This document shows positions 1 through 11,853 of a DNA stretch of 64,000 nucleotides, in pieces. The notes below the pieces were generated by a model, which saw only the letters and a list, made by a program, of their open reading frames with translations, searched no databases and was not told the origin of the DNA. The stretch is from Sepiola atlantica. Taxonomy: Eukaryota > Mollusca > Cephalopoda > Sepiida > Sepiolidae. Numbering within the stretch: the stretch's first letter is position 1; each line of letters opens with the position of its first letter. Location: contig OY744519.1 of NCBI GenBank assembly GCA_963556195.1, positions 110,897,145-110,961,144 of the forward strand, in the 5' to 3' direction. Both the position numbers and the translations under genes were made by a program.

Positions 1-539
1 TATCTTATTCAAATACATACAGTATTTATTTTTACGAGGTAGTTTTTATTTCAAATATTTTGCTTACGCCTATACATGTGTGTTTATTTTTATTGCATTT
101 TTTTAGGAAAGATTATTCACAACCACTGTCTTTTATTATAGATTATAACCTTTGAAATAAATAATGGGCAGCACTTTGGAATAGATCCCACATAGTTTTT
201 TGTTTTTTTTGCAATTTAAAATTATATTTTTTCAATAAAATGAAGATTATTCTCACTTAACTTGTTTAAAACCCAATTATCAACGGAAGTTTGGAATTAT
301 TTATTTCATGCACTAAGGCAAGTTAACTTTGTTGCCTTTATTGTAAGTTGAAGACTTACATTATAACCGCTATCTTTAGAATCTCATCTTTAGAATCTGC
401 TGCCTTTACATAGAAATTAGAGATTTACGTTAGACCGGTAATAAAGTAAGTATCTATTTTACAATGAAGGAAATAATAGCTAATTAAACTCCTGCTTTGA
501 TACATAAAAATAAAGTAATTAAACAAATCTTTTTAAATA

Positions 540-706
540 CTAATCAACCACCACTTACAAAAGCCAAATACCATTCTAGAATAAGGGTTAATGAATGTCA
601 GTTGGTTGATGACCAATACTGTTTCCAATCCGTTCATCGTCCAGTTGACAAATTAACCCTTATCCTCAAACAGCCATTGGACCTTGATAACTGGTGACTT
701 ATTATA
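540..706. mobile_element. two LINE 3' tails in inverted orientation
   Basis: The tail motif ATTAACCCTTATCCT followed by CCTTGATAACTGGTGA is seen on the plus strand at about 645-693. A diverged minus-strand copy lies at about 545-600. Both match the tails of the LINE 3' ends at 4753-5272 and 20985-21485. No coding part of the LINE remains here. Confidence 0.6.
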
Positions 707-1799
707 TAAAAAAAATCTGCACAGTATAGATCCGATAGGAGAAGGTCTGCTAATATTGTAACAAGATAGAAATAAATTTATCATAAACATGTCCTCTTTT
801 TCAGATGAAAACTGTGCTTCATGTTTAAATGCTAATAAATTACTGGATATAAAAAAGCGATTTTGAGTAAAACTTTTGCATAATTTCTGAAAGACACAAT
901 GATGACAAGAATTTTCCATTAAGTTTTAGCACAACAGAAAAGATCACTTTAAAAGAGAACAATGAAAGAAATACATTTTGACATTTTGACTAATAAATTC
1001 AAAATGGAAAGAGAAATGGTATTTGATATTCTATTTCATCCCTTTGTCTTAATATCTAAAACGAGAGGTGAACATCAAGAGAGAATAGGATTTGTTTTTT
1101 GGTGCGGATGAAGAAATCAACTTGTATGCATCTTCATTAGTCTACGTGAATATGTTTCTAGGAAAGAGAAGAAACTATTGGTTTTTATTGCAGCGATGGA
1201 CATTTTGGTTGATATAGACAGGTTTTTAATCTTATTGTTTTGCATTATTACACAGGGCCACACTGTAGACACAAAAACATCAGAGGGGCATTAGTAAGAG
1301 AAATGACTGCATACATATATACTATAATTATAGCTTTGGCGTGACGTCAGAGATTTATGATTTACGCCATGTTTCAAAACATGAATTCAAACATAAGCGA
1401 TAATTATAAATAAATAAATGGGTAAACATCAATAGTGTTTGAAAATTATTTTGATAGTCCAAAATAATTTATTTTGCTTTAACTACAGATTGGCATTAAA
1501 AACAATTTAATATTTAATATATATATTCGAATTAAACGTCTTTCCTGGAACTGTGCGAGTTCGTTCTTTTGGCGTCTTACTGACTTCAAGTACACGTTCT
1601 CTGCCGCCATTTTAGATTCTCTTCTTTTCTTCACCATTTTTGTTCATTTGCTTTTGTCACCTGAAGATGATTTGATGAATAATCGAAAACGTCCGGGATA
1701 CATATAGAACACATATTATTATTTTTTATTTTAACAGAAAAAAGATCATTAGAAAAATTGAGAAAAAAAGTATGATTCAGCAGATGAAACTGTTATTTT

Positions 1800-2000
1800 A
1801 AACAATGTTTGCTTAATATATATATATATATATGATATTTGTTTTGTTTATTATCTATGTACGTATACGTTTCGTCCTTTATAATTGAGACTCATCAGCA
1901 TAGAGATATGACTATTCACTACTTGTCATGCGATTCGAAACCCCGGATTCCAAATATTTTGCAACTCAAATCCCGACATCTAGAACCACTCGGCCAATAT
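1800..2000 (-). mobile_element. tRNA-headed SINE ending in a hammerhead ribozyme
   Basis: Read on the minus strand, the element starts near 1997 with an A-box-like TTGGCCGAGTGGTT (1997-1984), typical of Leu/Ser tRNAs. A B-box-like GGGTTTCGAATC follows (1943-1932). Then comes a complete type I hammerhead motif (1904-1854) and an AT-rich tail running into a short (TA)n (1835-1818). No ORF is present. The tRNA-like head suggests RNA polymerase III transcription. The same head, spacer and ribozyme order recurs at 56870-57015, so this is a family rather than a chance fold. Family membership in any database was not checked. Confidence 0.75.
1854..1904 (-). ncRNA. type I hammerhead ribozyme
   Basis: On the minus strand: stem I 5' strand TCTATG (1904-1899), core CTGATGA (1898-1892), stem II GTC...GAC (1891-1889 with 1876-1874, plus a possible U-G pair), core GAAA (1873-1870), self-complementary stem III CGTATACG (1869-1862), UA before the cleavage site (1861-1860), stem I 3' strand CATAGA (1859-1854). 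Stem I is six perfect pairs, and every invariant core base I know of is intact. Cleavage would fall between 1860 and 1859. Activity is inferred, not shown. Confidence 0.8.
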
Positions 2001-2072
2001 ATAGATATATTTCTGATGTCTATGTATGCAAAGAAGTGTTACTTAATTTATTATACTCTTAGTGTCACCTGT

Positions 2073-2290
2073 ATTACTGAAGACTTTTGCCCAGTCATGG
2101 CTGACAAAACGAGAACAATCTACCCCCATGGATTAAATAGAGAATTCTGTTGTAAATTCCGTACAGATTCCCGAGTGCGACATAAAGATTCCTGAATTCT
2201 ACAAGACGCACCTGAAGAAGATCGTAGGTTACATCGGCCGAAACAAGATGAGAATAGTAGTCCGAATAATTTAAATTATCAATCCTTATC
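2073..2290 (+). mobile_element. OR-type SINE, 5'-truncated
   Basis: Body and 3' end of the main tRNA-Arg-like SINE family, without the tRNA head. Recognised by CATGGATTAAAT, the CACCTGAAGAAG - ACATCGGCCGAAAC block and AGTAGTCCGAATAAT. A short deletion removes the GTTGTGAGAATAACATCC segment that follows GAAAC in other copies. Confidence 0.85.
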
Positions 2291-3390
2291 TTTAAAATTC
2301 CAAAAGATAATATAATGATTTTTCCTATTCTTTAACACACAAATTAATGATAGAATATAACTAGTACGTTGGACTGTTACAAATAAAACTCATTATTGCA
2401 TTGCGTTTATTTTAGGCAAAGTCAACATTTAAGATTTTGTCAATAGAAAACCCTATACAAATTAAGAGAAAAGATCTGAAAGTCAATTCATCACATTCAT
2501 CTACATCGCCACTATTCGTGGAAACCTGTTGAGCCTGCTCTCGGCTTGCCAAGTAAGCAGCACATCAGATGAAACTTCCTGATATTTGCATATTGGTTTT
2601 AAAAAAGGACATTTTATTAATTAACTATTATTTGTTGTTCTTTCTTGAATAAATCTTTATGTATTTGACAGACTAAGAAGATTTTTTGTGTTGCAATTAA
2701 ACTTTGTTGGCTAAGGGAATCATTTGCTCTTAAAGATGCAGACATCATGCATATTCATCAAATTATATGTTTAGTTGGAGTATTGTTCAGTCTTGCCATA
2801 GTTCCGTGCTCACACAGTGTTATTGTTTAGTATCTATGTTACTGTGTAGTAAAAAATAATTTCGTATCTGACATAATCATTTATCATGTAAATGTCTGAA
2901 AAGTTAAATAAAGAAAATGAAAACTATTGCTCTATTGATAATAAAAAAACATTAATAAACCTTCTAACGCTTCTCCTAACACATAAAGTGAAGTACTGTA
3001 CAAAAATTAATGTTGGTACTAATTTACTAAGTCAATAATTTTCCCGTTTGAAGGTACAAGTCACTAGTCTGAGATTGTCACCTGTAGCTAAACACTCCCT
3101 TACGAGTGTACAAAAATGATGGAAAAAAATTATGCTTCGCCAGTGTTCGCACTAATATTCATATTCATATAAAATAACGTCTGATTTTTTTTAAGTTAAA
3201 GAAATAAAAATATACACAAATAAAACAGAAAAGTTTTTAAAAAGTAAAGAAAAAACGTATAAATCAGTATAGAAAAAAGAAAGAAAACGTTTCATTATAG
3301 AAATAGATTTGCTTTCTCAATTCCCATAAATACTTGATGTGGATTCGTCCAGTAGATTTTTTTTACTTGCTAACTTTTGTGTGACGGGAC

Positions 3391-3394
<4 letters not shown>

Positions 3395-3457
<63 letters not shown>
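3395..3457. repeat. (TA)n microsatellite
   Basis: About 31 uninterrupted AT dinucleotides. Confidence 0.97.
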
Positions 3458-3460
<3 letters not shown>

Positions 3461-3769
3461 TCACATTACTCTTTATTATAGAGTGGAGGATATCAACCTC
3501 ATCAAGCCTGAACTTGACCAGGCTCAGCCGCCTGACACACTTATAATCAGAAACTGATTATACACATGCATCTTTCAGCCATAACTCAAGTTGCAATCAA
3601 AACTTTTGGATTCATAGGGTCACACACCACTGACTTCTTACAGCAAATAAAGAATAAACTTTGCAATAATGAGAGGGTGGGAGATTTTGCCATCATAATA
3701 ATACAAATGTGAAAATAGTAAAAAAATAATGTCTATATAATAAAAATGAACATACGTGTGTTCGACTTA

Positions 3770-3960
3770 TTTCAATAACAAGGTATGCAAATGTAATTTT
3801 TATGAGCAACAAAGAAGAGGCTTAATCTTAATAGTAACTGATAATAATAAAAAGAAAGGGAAGAATAATCACGTATGCAAATTTTAATTTTTGAGCAAAA
3901 AAGGGGAGATTTAATTTCAATAATATGTGATAGTAATTAAAAGAAAGAGAATTTCTTTAA
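3770..3960. repeat. diverged tandem duplication, about 95 bp
   Basis: Two adjacent copies of a segment starting near GTATGCAAAT, followed by ATTTTT.TGAGCAA and a purine-rich end (AAAGAAAG). The copies have diverged. No coding potential. Confidence 0.6.
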
Positions 3961-3976
3961 TATAGACACAAAACTA

Positions 3977-4100
3977 TTTTATTATTGTTATTATTATTAT
4001 TATTATTATTATTAAAACAACGAAGGGAGAAAGAGAGTTTTGTTTTCTTTTTCTTATCGATTAGTTTTGTCTTCTTATCGATTAGTTTTGTTTTGTTTTC

Positions 4101-4138
<38 letters not shown>

Positions 4139-4170
4139 CTTCTTTTCCTTATTGATTAGTTTTGTTTCTA
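3977..4170. repeat. (TTA)n, (GA)n and a 21-bp minisatellite
   Basis: A short (TTA)n run (about 3977-4012) is followed by about four copies of a unit reading roughly TTTTGTCTTCTTATCGATTAG, interrupted by (GA)n at about 4104-4132. Confidence 0.8.
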
Positions 4171-4752
4171 TGATTTCAAGTAATGAATAGAAATAAAATT
4201 GTGAAGCGACAGCGAGTGAGCAAAGCCTGCAAGTAGTTAATAAAATCTAGTAATCTTAAATCTCAGCGGTCTTCTTTATCAATAGTATATCTAAACACAT
4301 AACCACAAATAAAGACTCTGCTCATTCAGGTGCTTACATTCCCACGGATTTTATAATAATTATTAAAGATTAACCTATTGTTATTAGGTTATTTAATATC
4401 TTCTTTAGTTTAAATAATAGTTTTGTACATATATATGTTCAAAATGTACTTGTATATTTGAAAAAGTGAGTTGTTACCCTTACTTCCAACTTTTAACAAT
4501 AGTTCGATATAAGACAAAGAAAATGTTTGTGTTTGATCATAGAACCACATAAGATAACATGACACATATTGTTTGAGAGGTGACAAGAAATGCATCAATA
4601 ATGGATCTTCGGTAGGAAACAGACGGAATTCTTTAATAAAGATAACAATGAGCAATAAAATGTACTGAATTTTTGTTCTTTCATATTTCCACTCAAATCA
4701 TATCCTCTTTCCAGAAGAAGAGAGTCAGTAATGAGTGGATAACCGAAATTAA

Positions 4753-5272
4753 TTGAGGCTGTGGATTTTGTGTCTCATGCTGCACAAGGCACTCTTTTCT
4801 GCCTTCCAACCCCTTTCTCATAGAAGAGATGCTGCTGGTCTCTCTTTATTCTATCGTTATTTCCATGGAAAGTGTTCGACTGAGCCTCAATCTTTAATTT
4901 CTCTTTGTGATGCATTCACAGCAAAAACTTGTATTGCAACCACAACGGAAAAAGACTTTCTTTTCATTCTCCATATGGCTAGCGTCAGGTAAAATTTCCA
5001 TGGACAGAACTTCTTTACAAGGGTTCCCTGCCGATGGAACTCATTACTGCGGAACTGCTTCCTTGCTGATTACAACTTGGTCGTCTTCAAATCCAATGTC
5101 AACAAATTCTTCGCATGAACCACCCTATAAGCAACCAAATTCAGTTCATACTATTGATCAATTTTAGTACTTCCATAGTGTTCCTCATCTTTCCACTAAT
5201 AATCGTTCCGCCTCATTAACCCTCACTCTCGAGTGACTCTTGGCCTTGATAAGTGGTGACCCAATAGTAAAA
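4753..5272 (+). pseudogene. LINE reverse transcriptase C-terminus and 3' tail
   Basis: Frames broken by indels encode the C-terminal tail of a non-LTR reverse transcriptase. The first block has LSHRRDAAGLSLFYRYFHG. After a frame change a block contains CRWNSLLRN and ADYNLVVFKSNVNKFF, the usual 'R-W-N-S-L-P' then 'F-K-x-x-V-N' ending of these proteins. The catalytic domain is absent, as expected for a 5'-truncated insertion. The 3' UTR ends with CTTGATAAGTGGTGACCC. Related copies are at 20985-21485 (+), 51120-51480 (-) and 61318-61530 (+). It is a decayed fragment with no function expected. Confidence 0.85.
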
Positions 5273-5308
5273 ACAAAAAAATGAAATAATTTGATTCTCT
5301 TTTGATAT

Positions 5309-5935
5309 GTTTCGGAATTTTTTAGATGAGGATTGATAATTTAGATTATTTGGATTAATAAAACTATTGTTCTCATCTTGGATGTTATTCTCACAACATT
5401 TCAGCCGCTGTGTAACCTCCGAGATTCTTAAGGTGTGTCTTGTTGAACTCTGGAATTTTTATTGTGAACTTGTGAATATGTACGTAAGTTGGAATGGGAC
5501 CCTTTATTTAATCCTTGCTCTTATTCTGTCAGCTAGGATCAGGTAGAAATCTTAAGCAATTCATAATTGTATTCGTAGTATCGCTTGTACTAAGGATTGA
5601 ACCTTCAACCTCCAGAAGAATGTCACTTACAACTGATTATTAATTAGCACTTTTATTCACTGTGCCACATGTGCTTGCAGACAATTCTAGTATGAATTGT
5701 AAGAGCCTTAACGAGGCTGATGGAATGAGAGCAAGCTAGCCCCCGTGGATTAAATAAAGGATTCTATTCGAAATTCCGTACAGATTCCCGAGTTCGACAT
5801 AAAGATTTCAGAGTTAGACAAGATGCATTTGACAAAGGTCGGAGATTACATCGGTCGAAACGTTGTGAGAATAACATCCAAGATAAGAACAGTAGTCCGA
5901 ATAATCCAAATAATCCAAATTATTTTGATATGTTT
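5309..5935. mobile_element. foldback dimer of OR-type SINE
   Basis: A nearly complete minus-strand SINE (5309-5675, reading from its 3' end back to its tRNA-like head) is followed by a linker (about 5676-5735) and a plus-strand copy lacking the head (about 5736-5935). The linker contains GACAATTCTAGTATGAATTG. A related linker occurs in the dimer at 38250-38636. The arms are diverged, so the structure is not recent. Confidence 0.8.
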
Positions 5936-6679
5936 GCAAATATGCATTCTGATTATTTCCATAATTGTTCTCAACAAGAAATGATCAACTCACTATTGAA
6001 CTGTTACAACTCCTTCAATTTTAGTTTGCAAGCGTTTGCGTTGTTTCTCCAATGAAGAAAATGCAAGCATTTTAATTTTACTTATTTCTTTTTGATTTCC
6101 ACCTGAGGATGGCTGCAGAATTTGTGAAGCCAAAACTGTGTGTTGTAACTACTAAAAGGATTACGATTGCAAACAATTACATAAACATACTTGATTCTGT
6201 GTTTTTAACCAAAAACATGTTGGCAAACTGGTATTTTATTTCACTCACCATTTCTCATGCTGTTACGAACCATGTCTCATATTTGCATCTCTCCTTATTC
6301 CACAAGCAGTGATCCTGCTCTCAAAGGGGTTTTGTAAACCTACATGATCAGCGTTAATATGCCAGGAAAGGAGTAACGTTCGGGTTGATGAGCTTGGCCT
6401 TCATTTCTACACGGATCTTCATGTATGTCAGCAAATGTGCAAGACGATGGTTGACATTGTGGATCATCTTCTCAATCTCTTATGTTCAATCTGTCATCAG
6501 AAGTGAAAAATGCATCTTCACCTGACTAAGCTTTATGCCAATGATTCAAATGTCTAGATTACAAGGCATTTAGCTCATTTCCGTAATCTCCATCTTACGT
6601 AGCGCTCATCTTTATATCAATCTTCTGGCAAGCAACGTTTAGTATTTACATTATTTACACGTTTCGAACTTTTGTGCTT

Positions 6680-6770
6680 ATCTTGATTTTTATGCTCACA
6701 ACGTTTTAGCCGTGGTACTCTCCCATCATCTTCAGGTGTTTTTTTCTCATAAGTAACCTTCTGAGAATTT
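6680..6770 (-). repeat. diverged SINE-like block with CTGAAGA...AAAACG motif
   Basis: On the minus strand CACCTGAAGATGATGG, then ACCACGGCTAAAACGTTGTGAG, resembles the conserved OR-SINE block, but the rest of the SINE is not recognisable. Confidence 0.45.
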
Positions 6771-6849
6771 AAAACGGATCCGTTCATTGAGTCCACTGCG
6801 TAGACTTATCCCATTCTACTTTCAATGCCTTTCTTTTTTTTTTTTAGAT

Positions 6850-7310
6850 AGCATCTATTACTAATGGAAATTTGGTAGATGTCTGTCTGAATCCAAAACT
6901 AAACTAGTACTTATATTAATTGTTCTATTGTACTATCCTTTTGATACTCAAGTCAGTTTACTATACTATTTCAGAATGATGTACTACCTTTCAATGCTCA
7001 ATTCAGGAGAGGGCCGTGTAGTATCTGTTTTGTTGTTATGAGACCATCCTCCCAGGAATTACCTCCTCCTTTTAGGAGTTAGTGTATCATCTGTTGTGTT
7101 GCTATGAGACTATCTTCCCATGCATTACCTCTACCTTGATATTTTTTGTGGGAAGGAGAGGTAGTGTTATATCTGTTCTGTTGTCTTGATACCATCCTCC
7201 CAGGAATTATCTCCTCCTTTTTTTTTGGGGGGGGGGTAGTGTAGTATCTGTTCGGTTGTAATGGGACCATCCTCCCAGGCATTACCTCCTCCATTGAGGA
7301 GAGGAAACAT
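6850..7310. repeat. dispersed repeat with about 75-bp internal minisatellite
   Basis: Four diverged units (from about 7014) share GTAGTATCTGTTCTGTTG, then CATCCTCCCAGGAATTACC and TCCTCC. The same unit array and the same upstream flank (TTTACTATACTATTTCAGA) are found at 25650-26000, so flank and array spread as one element. The overlapping minus-strand frame (7079-7294) only reflects the repeat and is not a gene. Confidence 0.75.
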
Positions 7311-7544
7311 ACTTAAGAAATTGTCACAATCAGCGGTTCATTAACAACTCAATGCTTACATTATATATACTAGCAAAAATATGCTACCAGAGAACGCATA
7401 TTATTGCTAACAGAATTAAATTATCCTAGAGTTGTCATGTTCAATCGCTAGTAAAATTAACTGATGCGTGTCATCTAAAAGGTATGGAACAGGAAATGAG
7501 AGCAGTCAACCCCACTATATTAGATCAAGGGTTAAGTTCAAATG

Positions 7545-7650
7545 TTACTGATGACAATAAAATGTATCTGAAGAAGGCTAGAGAGTTCAACGACCGAACC
7601 GTTGTGAACATAAGAACCATGATGAGGACAACAGTCTGAAACATGTAAAT
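7545..7650 (+). repeat. diverged SINE-like 3' block
   Basis: TATCTGAAGAAGGCTAG, then GACCGAACCGTTGTGAACAT and ACAACAGTCTGAAACAT, follow the order of the conserved block of the OR SINEs. No tRNA-like head is visible. Confidence 0.5.
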
Positions 7651-8761
7651 AACAACAATGTGAGAAATATTGTCAAATCCTTATTTATCTATTTCTGGAA
7701 TTGTTCTTCTTTGTCATGTACAAAACTCAGGTTTTCTATGAATAGAAATTCATTCATTGCTTTTGGCTTAAAAGTTTGAAGAAAATTTCTCAGAATTGCT
7801 AAAAGTAAAATAGCATCTTTTGTCATTGGACAACTTTGTTGAATAATCTTAGTTTTTTCTGGTTAAATAGTTGAGCATTGCAGTTAATTTTATCATGAAA
7901 AAAAAGAGTAAAAGAACCAGAAAAGATAAGAGAATTTGAACTTTTCTTTATCCGATTGCTACTCAAAATTATTCTTCCTTGTGTGTCAGTAAAAAACTAC
8001 CAAATGAAATCATAGTATTAACATTTTTCGTTGTCAATGGTATGTATTTATCTTCCGTAAGATAAGTAAGTTTCACAGCATTCTTTTGATGCCTGTAAGA
8101 TATTGTTAATGACAGTAGACAAACAGGTATGCTTTGATCGGCTCTTCAGGTGCATCACGGTAGTGTTCTTTCTAGGAATCTATGCTACCTCAGTGAATCA
8201 CGAGAAACAGAAGTTGAAAACGCCAGAAGAGTTTAATGACATAAGTCTTTTCTTTTATTTTCTAGAAGGTAAATAAATAAAACGCTTAATTCATTTATCT
8301 ATTGTAATTATGGTAGTTGAACTCTTCGGCCTTCTTCAAAAGGCTTTGCCACAGTAGTCCCTTATGCTTCAGTGGCAATATACCTTGTTTGGTGTGAATA
8401 AAAGTAAAAATTAAAAATTGAAATGATGAATATCTTATGAAAGATGAAGGGTTTATAATGAAACAAAGATTGCACAATCTCTAACTGCACTTCTCCTCAG
8501 CAGATATGGCTTAAGTTCACTTGCAGAGAGAAATCCAAAATGATCAGAAGCGGAGAAGAGCTGGTGTTATTTCAGAGTTTTACCTTTTTCTACACTAGTT
8601 GCTCTTCCAAGGCTTGCGAGTCTAGTCGACCCTATTATTTCACCTATTGCTAGGGGAGCAAAGGCGGATATAAACTATAGTCAATAGGTATTGCATCTCA
8701 GCATTAAATAACTTTAAAATGCTGTAAAATGCTGCTAATTAATAAATGATTCAATCATATT

Positions 8762-8842
8762 GCTTTGTGGGGATTCGAACATGCAACCTAGAATCTCAAA
8801 ATGGAAACTTATACAACTAGGCTATCTTGGCTGAATTTAAAC
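8762..8842 (-). repeat. tRNA-like SINE head
   Basis: On the minus strand, AGCCTAGTTGTATAAG resembles an A box and TGTTCGAATCCCC is a good B box. Nothing supports a functional tRNA, because the acceptor stem does not pair. Probably an old SINE head. Confidence 0.45.
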
Positions 8843-9309
8843 AGTGAAAATATGTAAATAACAAAATCAAAATTATTTGACCAAGGAGTAGTACATGCCA
8901 AAAAGGACGATATTTATGAGGGTCATCTACATATGAACAAAATGACCACTACTTACCTAATTACTAAGTATAATGAATTAGCTCTATGGAATTTACAACA
9001 CATTGATAATAATAATTAGAGGAGAAGACAGTCAAATAGTTAACAAGAAAGAACAAATCTGCCAAATAACAAATGTTACTGTCTCGACTTATCACAGGAT
9101 GAAGCTGAAGGAAGCAGAAGATCTAAATAAATATATGGAACTTTCCAAAGAAGTAAAGTCCTCGTTTCACTCATAAAAACCTGGAAGAAATTTAATAACA
9201 GACATTTTGGTTATTCACCTTTATCTGCTCTCCTCACTAAATGCAAATAATAATCATATCAAAATACATTTTCTTTTGATACAATATATTTCATTTAAAT
9301 TAGACAATT

Positions 9310-9535
9310 TTGTATTATTTTGATTATTCAGGCTACTCTTCTTATCTGGGATGTTATTCTTACAACGTTTCGGCCGATGCAACCTCCGGCCTTCTTTAGG
9401 TGCATCTTGGTGAACTCAGGAATCTTTATGCCGAACTTGGAAATTTGTACAGAATTTCAAACTGAATCCACGAGGAGGAGGTAGATTATTCTCGTTCTGT
9501 CAGCTAGTAATTATTAATTATATTCTTAGTATCGA
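9310..9535 (-). mobile_element. OR-type SINE, 5'-truncated
   Basis: Minus-strand copy with ACGTTTCGGCCGATG, CTTCTTTAGGTGCATCTTG and TCGTTCTGTCAGCTAG. It stops before the tRNA-like head. Confidence 0.85.
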
Positions 9536-9919
9536 AATAATAATATGACATTTAAAAGTTTTAAAAATTTATCAACTAATTATTTTGCTGTGTGTTACTT
9601 TCCCAACTTTTGAAATTACTTGGTATTTTTTATGTAAAAATTTAATAAACTGTTGTAATTTTGGTTGTGTAATGAAACTCAAGTGATTTAAGTTCAATGG
9701 ATATTAGACGATCCTAAAGTTCTAATATGTAATTCCAGATTTTAAATTTAAATGTGCTGTGTATATCTGCTTGAAAACATTTCGCATTTCTTCCATGAAA
9801 GTCTTTAATCATTTAATCTGCTTTTCAGTAAATACAAGCTAAGTATCAATGGGAATTCCATAGCTTGTTGTCAATACCTATGTCATTTTAATATTTCAAA
9901 CAATCTTAATTCTTACAGA

Positions 9920-9924
<5 letters not shown>

Positions 9925-9961
<37 letters not shown>

Positions 9962-10145
9962 GACCGGCGGGACAGTTATAAAAGTGTGTGTGTGTGGGGG
10001 GGGGGCTCTCCTAAAAAGGGGGGGGGGGCGGTTAAACACATGCATATATAACTTCATTATTGATGACCGTAAAGTGAGGGGGGGGTCAAGTCAAAAGCTG
10101 GTAGGCTTGAGCCCCCCCTGCCCCCCCTCCGCGTGCCGCCGTCCA

Positions 10146-10240
<95 letters not shown>
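9925..10240. repeat. (AT)n flanking a G-rich insert, then (GA)n
   Basis: An insert of about 190 bp (9959-10148), rich in long G and C runs (GGGGGGGG at several places), interrupts (AT)n. (GA)n follows at about 10197-10240. The G runs could form G-quadruplex structures. No coding potential. Confidence 0.7.
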
Positions 10241-10242
<2 letters not shown>

Positions 10243-11179
10243 TGTAACAAGGAGTCATCGGGTACAACAACTACAACTAATTTAATGGAGAAATAAACTA
10301 ATTTTACTTTTTACCAAAATTATTGATGATTTCTTTACCAATTTATAAAAATGTTTAATATAAAAATACATTTATCTTAAAAATATTTCATGTGTTGTGT
10401 ATATCAGCTAGTTACTTACAAAGTCCACTTATTTTTTTGTCTTCAAAAAAAAGTTTATTTGGTTCATTAAAGTACGTGAACTTTCAAAGAAAACATTTTA
10501 ATTGCTTTCGATTCTACTTAGAGTCTGCGGAATCATAGTGATAAAAATAGTCTAGACTCTTAGATTATTTATATCGCTATGATTATTTATATCGCTATGA
10601 TTCCAGATCTTGGCTGTGAACCTAGAATCTTTAGTAAAAATGCTTGCAATTTAGACCCGCACTTCCTAAAAGCAACTATGTAAGAGTATTTCAATAAATA
10701 TTTTACTGTCTTAAAAGAATAAAATATAATCAATAAAAATGTAAACTGTCTCCCAGTGTGCTGCCATAGTTACAATAACTCACTGTCGGGTCAGCCATTT
10801 TGTGAGAGATTCTAGCCTCAGAAATTGAACTAGCCATCATTTACTCAAATCTTTCTGATGTTTATTTCTGTCTATTATCTATTTCCTGCTATTTTTAAAG
10901 TTTTTATTGGCATTTCTTCCTTTATAATGAATTAAGAGCATTTTTATTGATCATTCTTCTTTTTTCGTAGGAAATTTTGGAGTCTGGGTTTCCAGCTGGT
11001 TTATTGACATGATAGTATCAATTTTTTTTTTCGCATTTCTTCCACGAAAGTCTTTAATCATTAAATTTGCTTTTCAGTAAATACAAGCTAAGTATCAATG
11101 GGAATTCCATAGCTATGTATTAATCTTGTTGTCACTACCTATGTCATTTTAATATTTCAAATAATCTTAATTCTCACAG

Positions 11180-11345
<166 letters not shown>

Positions 11346-11525
11346 TGTAACAAGGAGTCATCGGGTACAACAACTCCAACTATTATTTATTCTACTTTGA
11401 TTTCATTTGAAAATTCATAAACTGTAACATATCTTTGAAGACATTATTTTAAACTAAATGAAAAATTTATTTAATGGTATTACCTATGCAAACACGAGAG
11501 TAAACCCGAAAAAGCACCATGATAG

Positions 11526-11527
<2 letters not shown>

Positions 11528-11579
<52 letters not shown>

Positions 11580-11808
11580 TTGTGTAATGAAACTCAAGTG
11601 CTTTAAGTTCAATGGATAGTAGACGATCCTAAAGTTCTAATATGTAATTCCAGATTTTAAATTTAAATACTTTCCGACAAATCAAAAAATCTTGTATCAA
11701 GCAAATTGGTCTTTGATTTAAAATAACAGCAGTTTCATCATCGCTGCGATGCAATCAAAACATTGGTATAGTTTATTTTACAAAGTTTGAATCTTATAGA
11801 CATGATAA

Positions 11809-11850
<42 letters not shown>
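11528..11850. repeat. two (AT)n arrays
   Basis: (AT)n at about 11528-11576 and 11814-11850. The DNA between them is block A of the local duplication plus unremarkable AT-rich sequence. Confidence 0.95.

Positions 11851-11853
<3 letters not shown>

Noticed and set aside
7360..7395. CTAGTATA on the minus strand as a Helitron 3' end
   Set aside because: No upstream hairpin of the expected kind.
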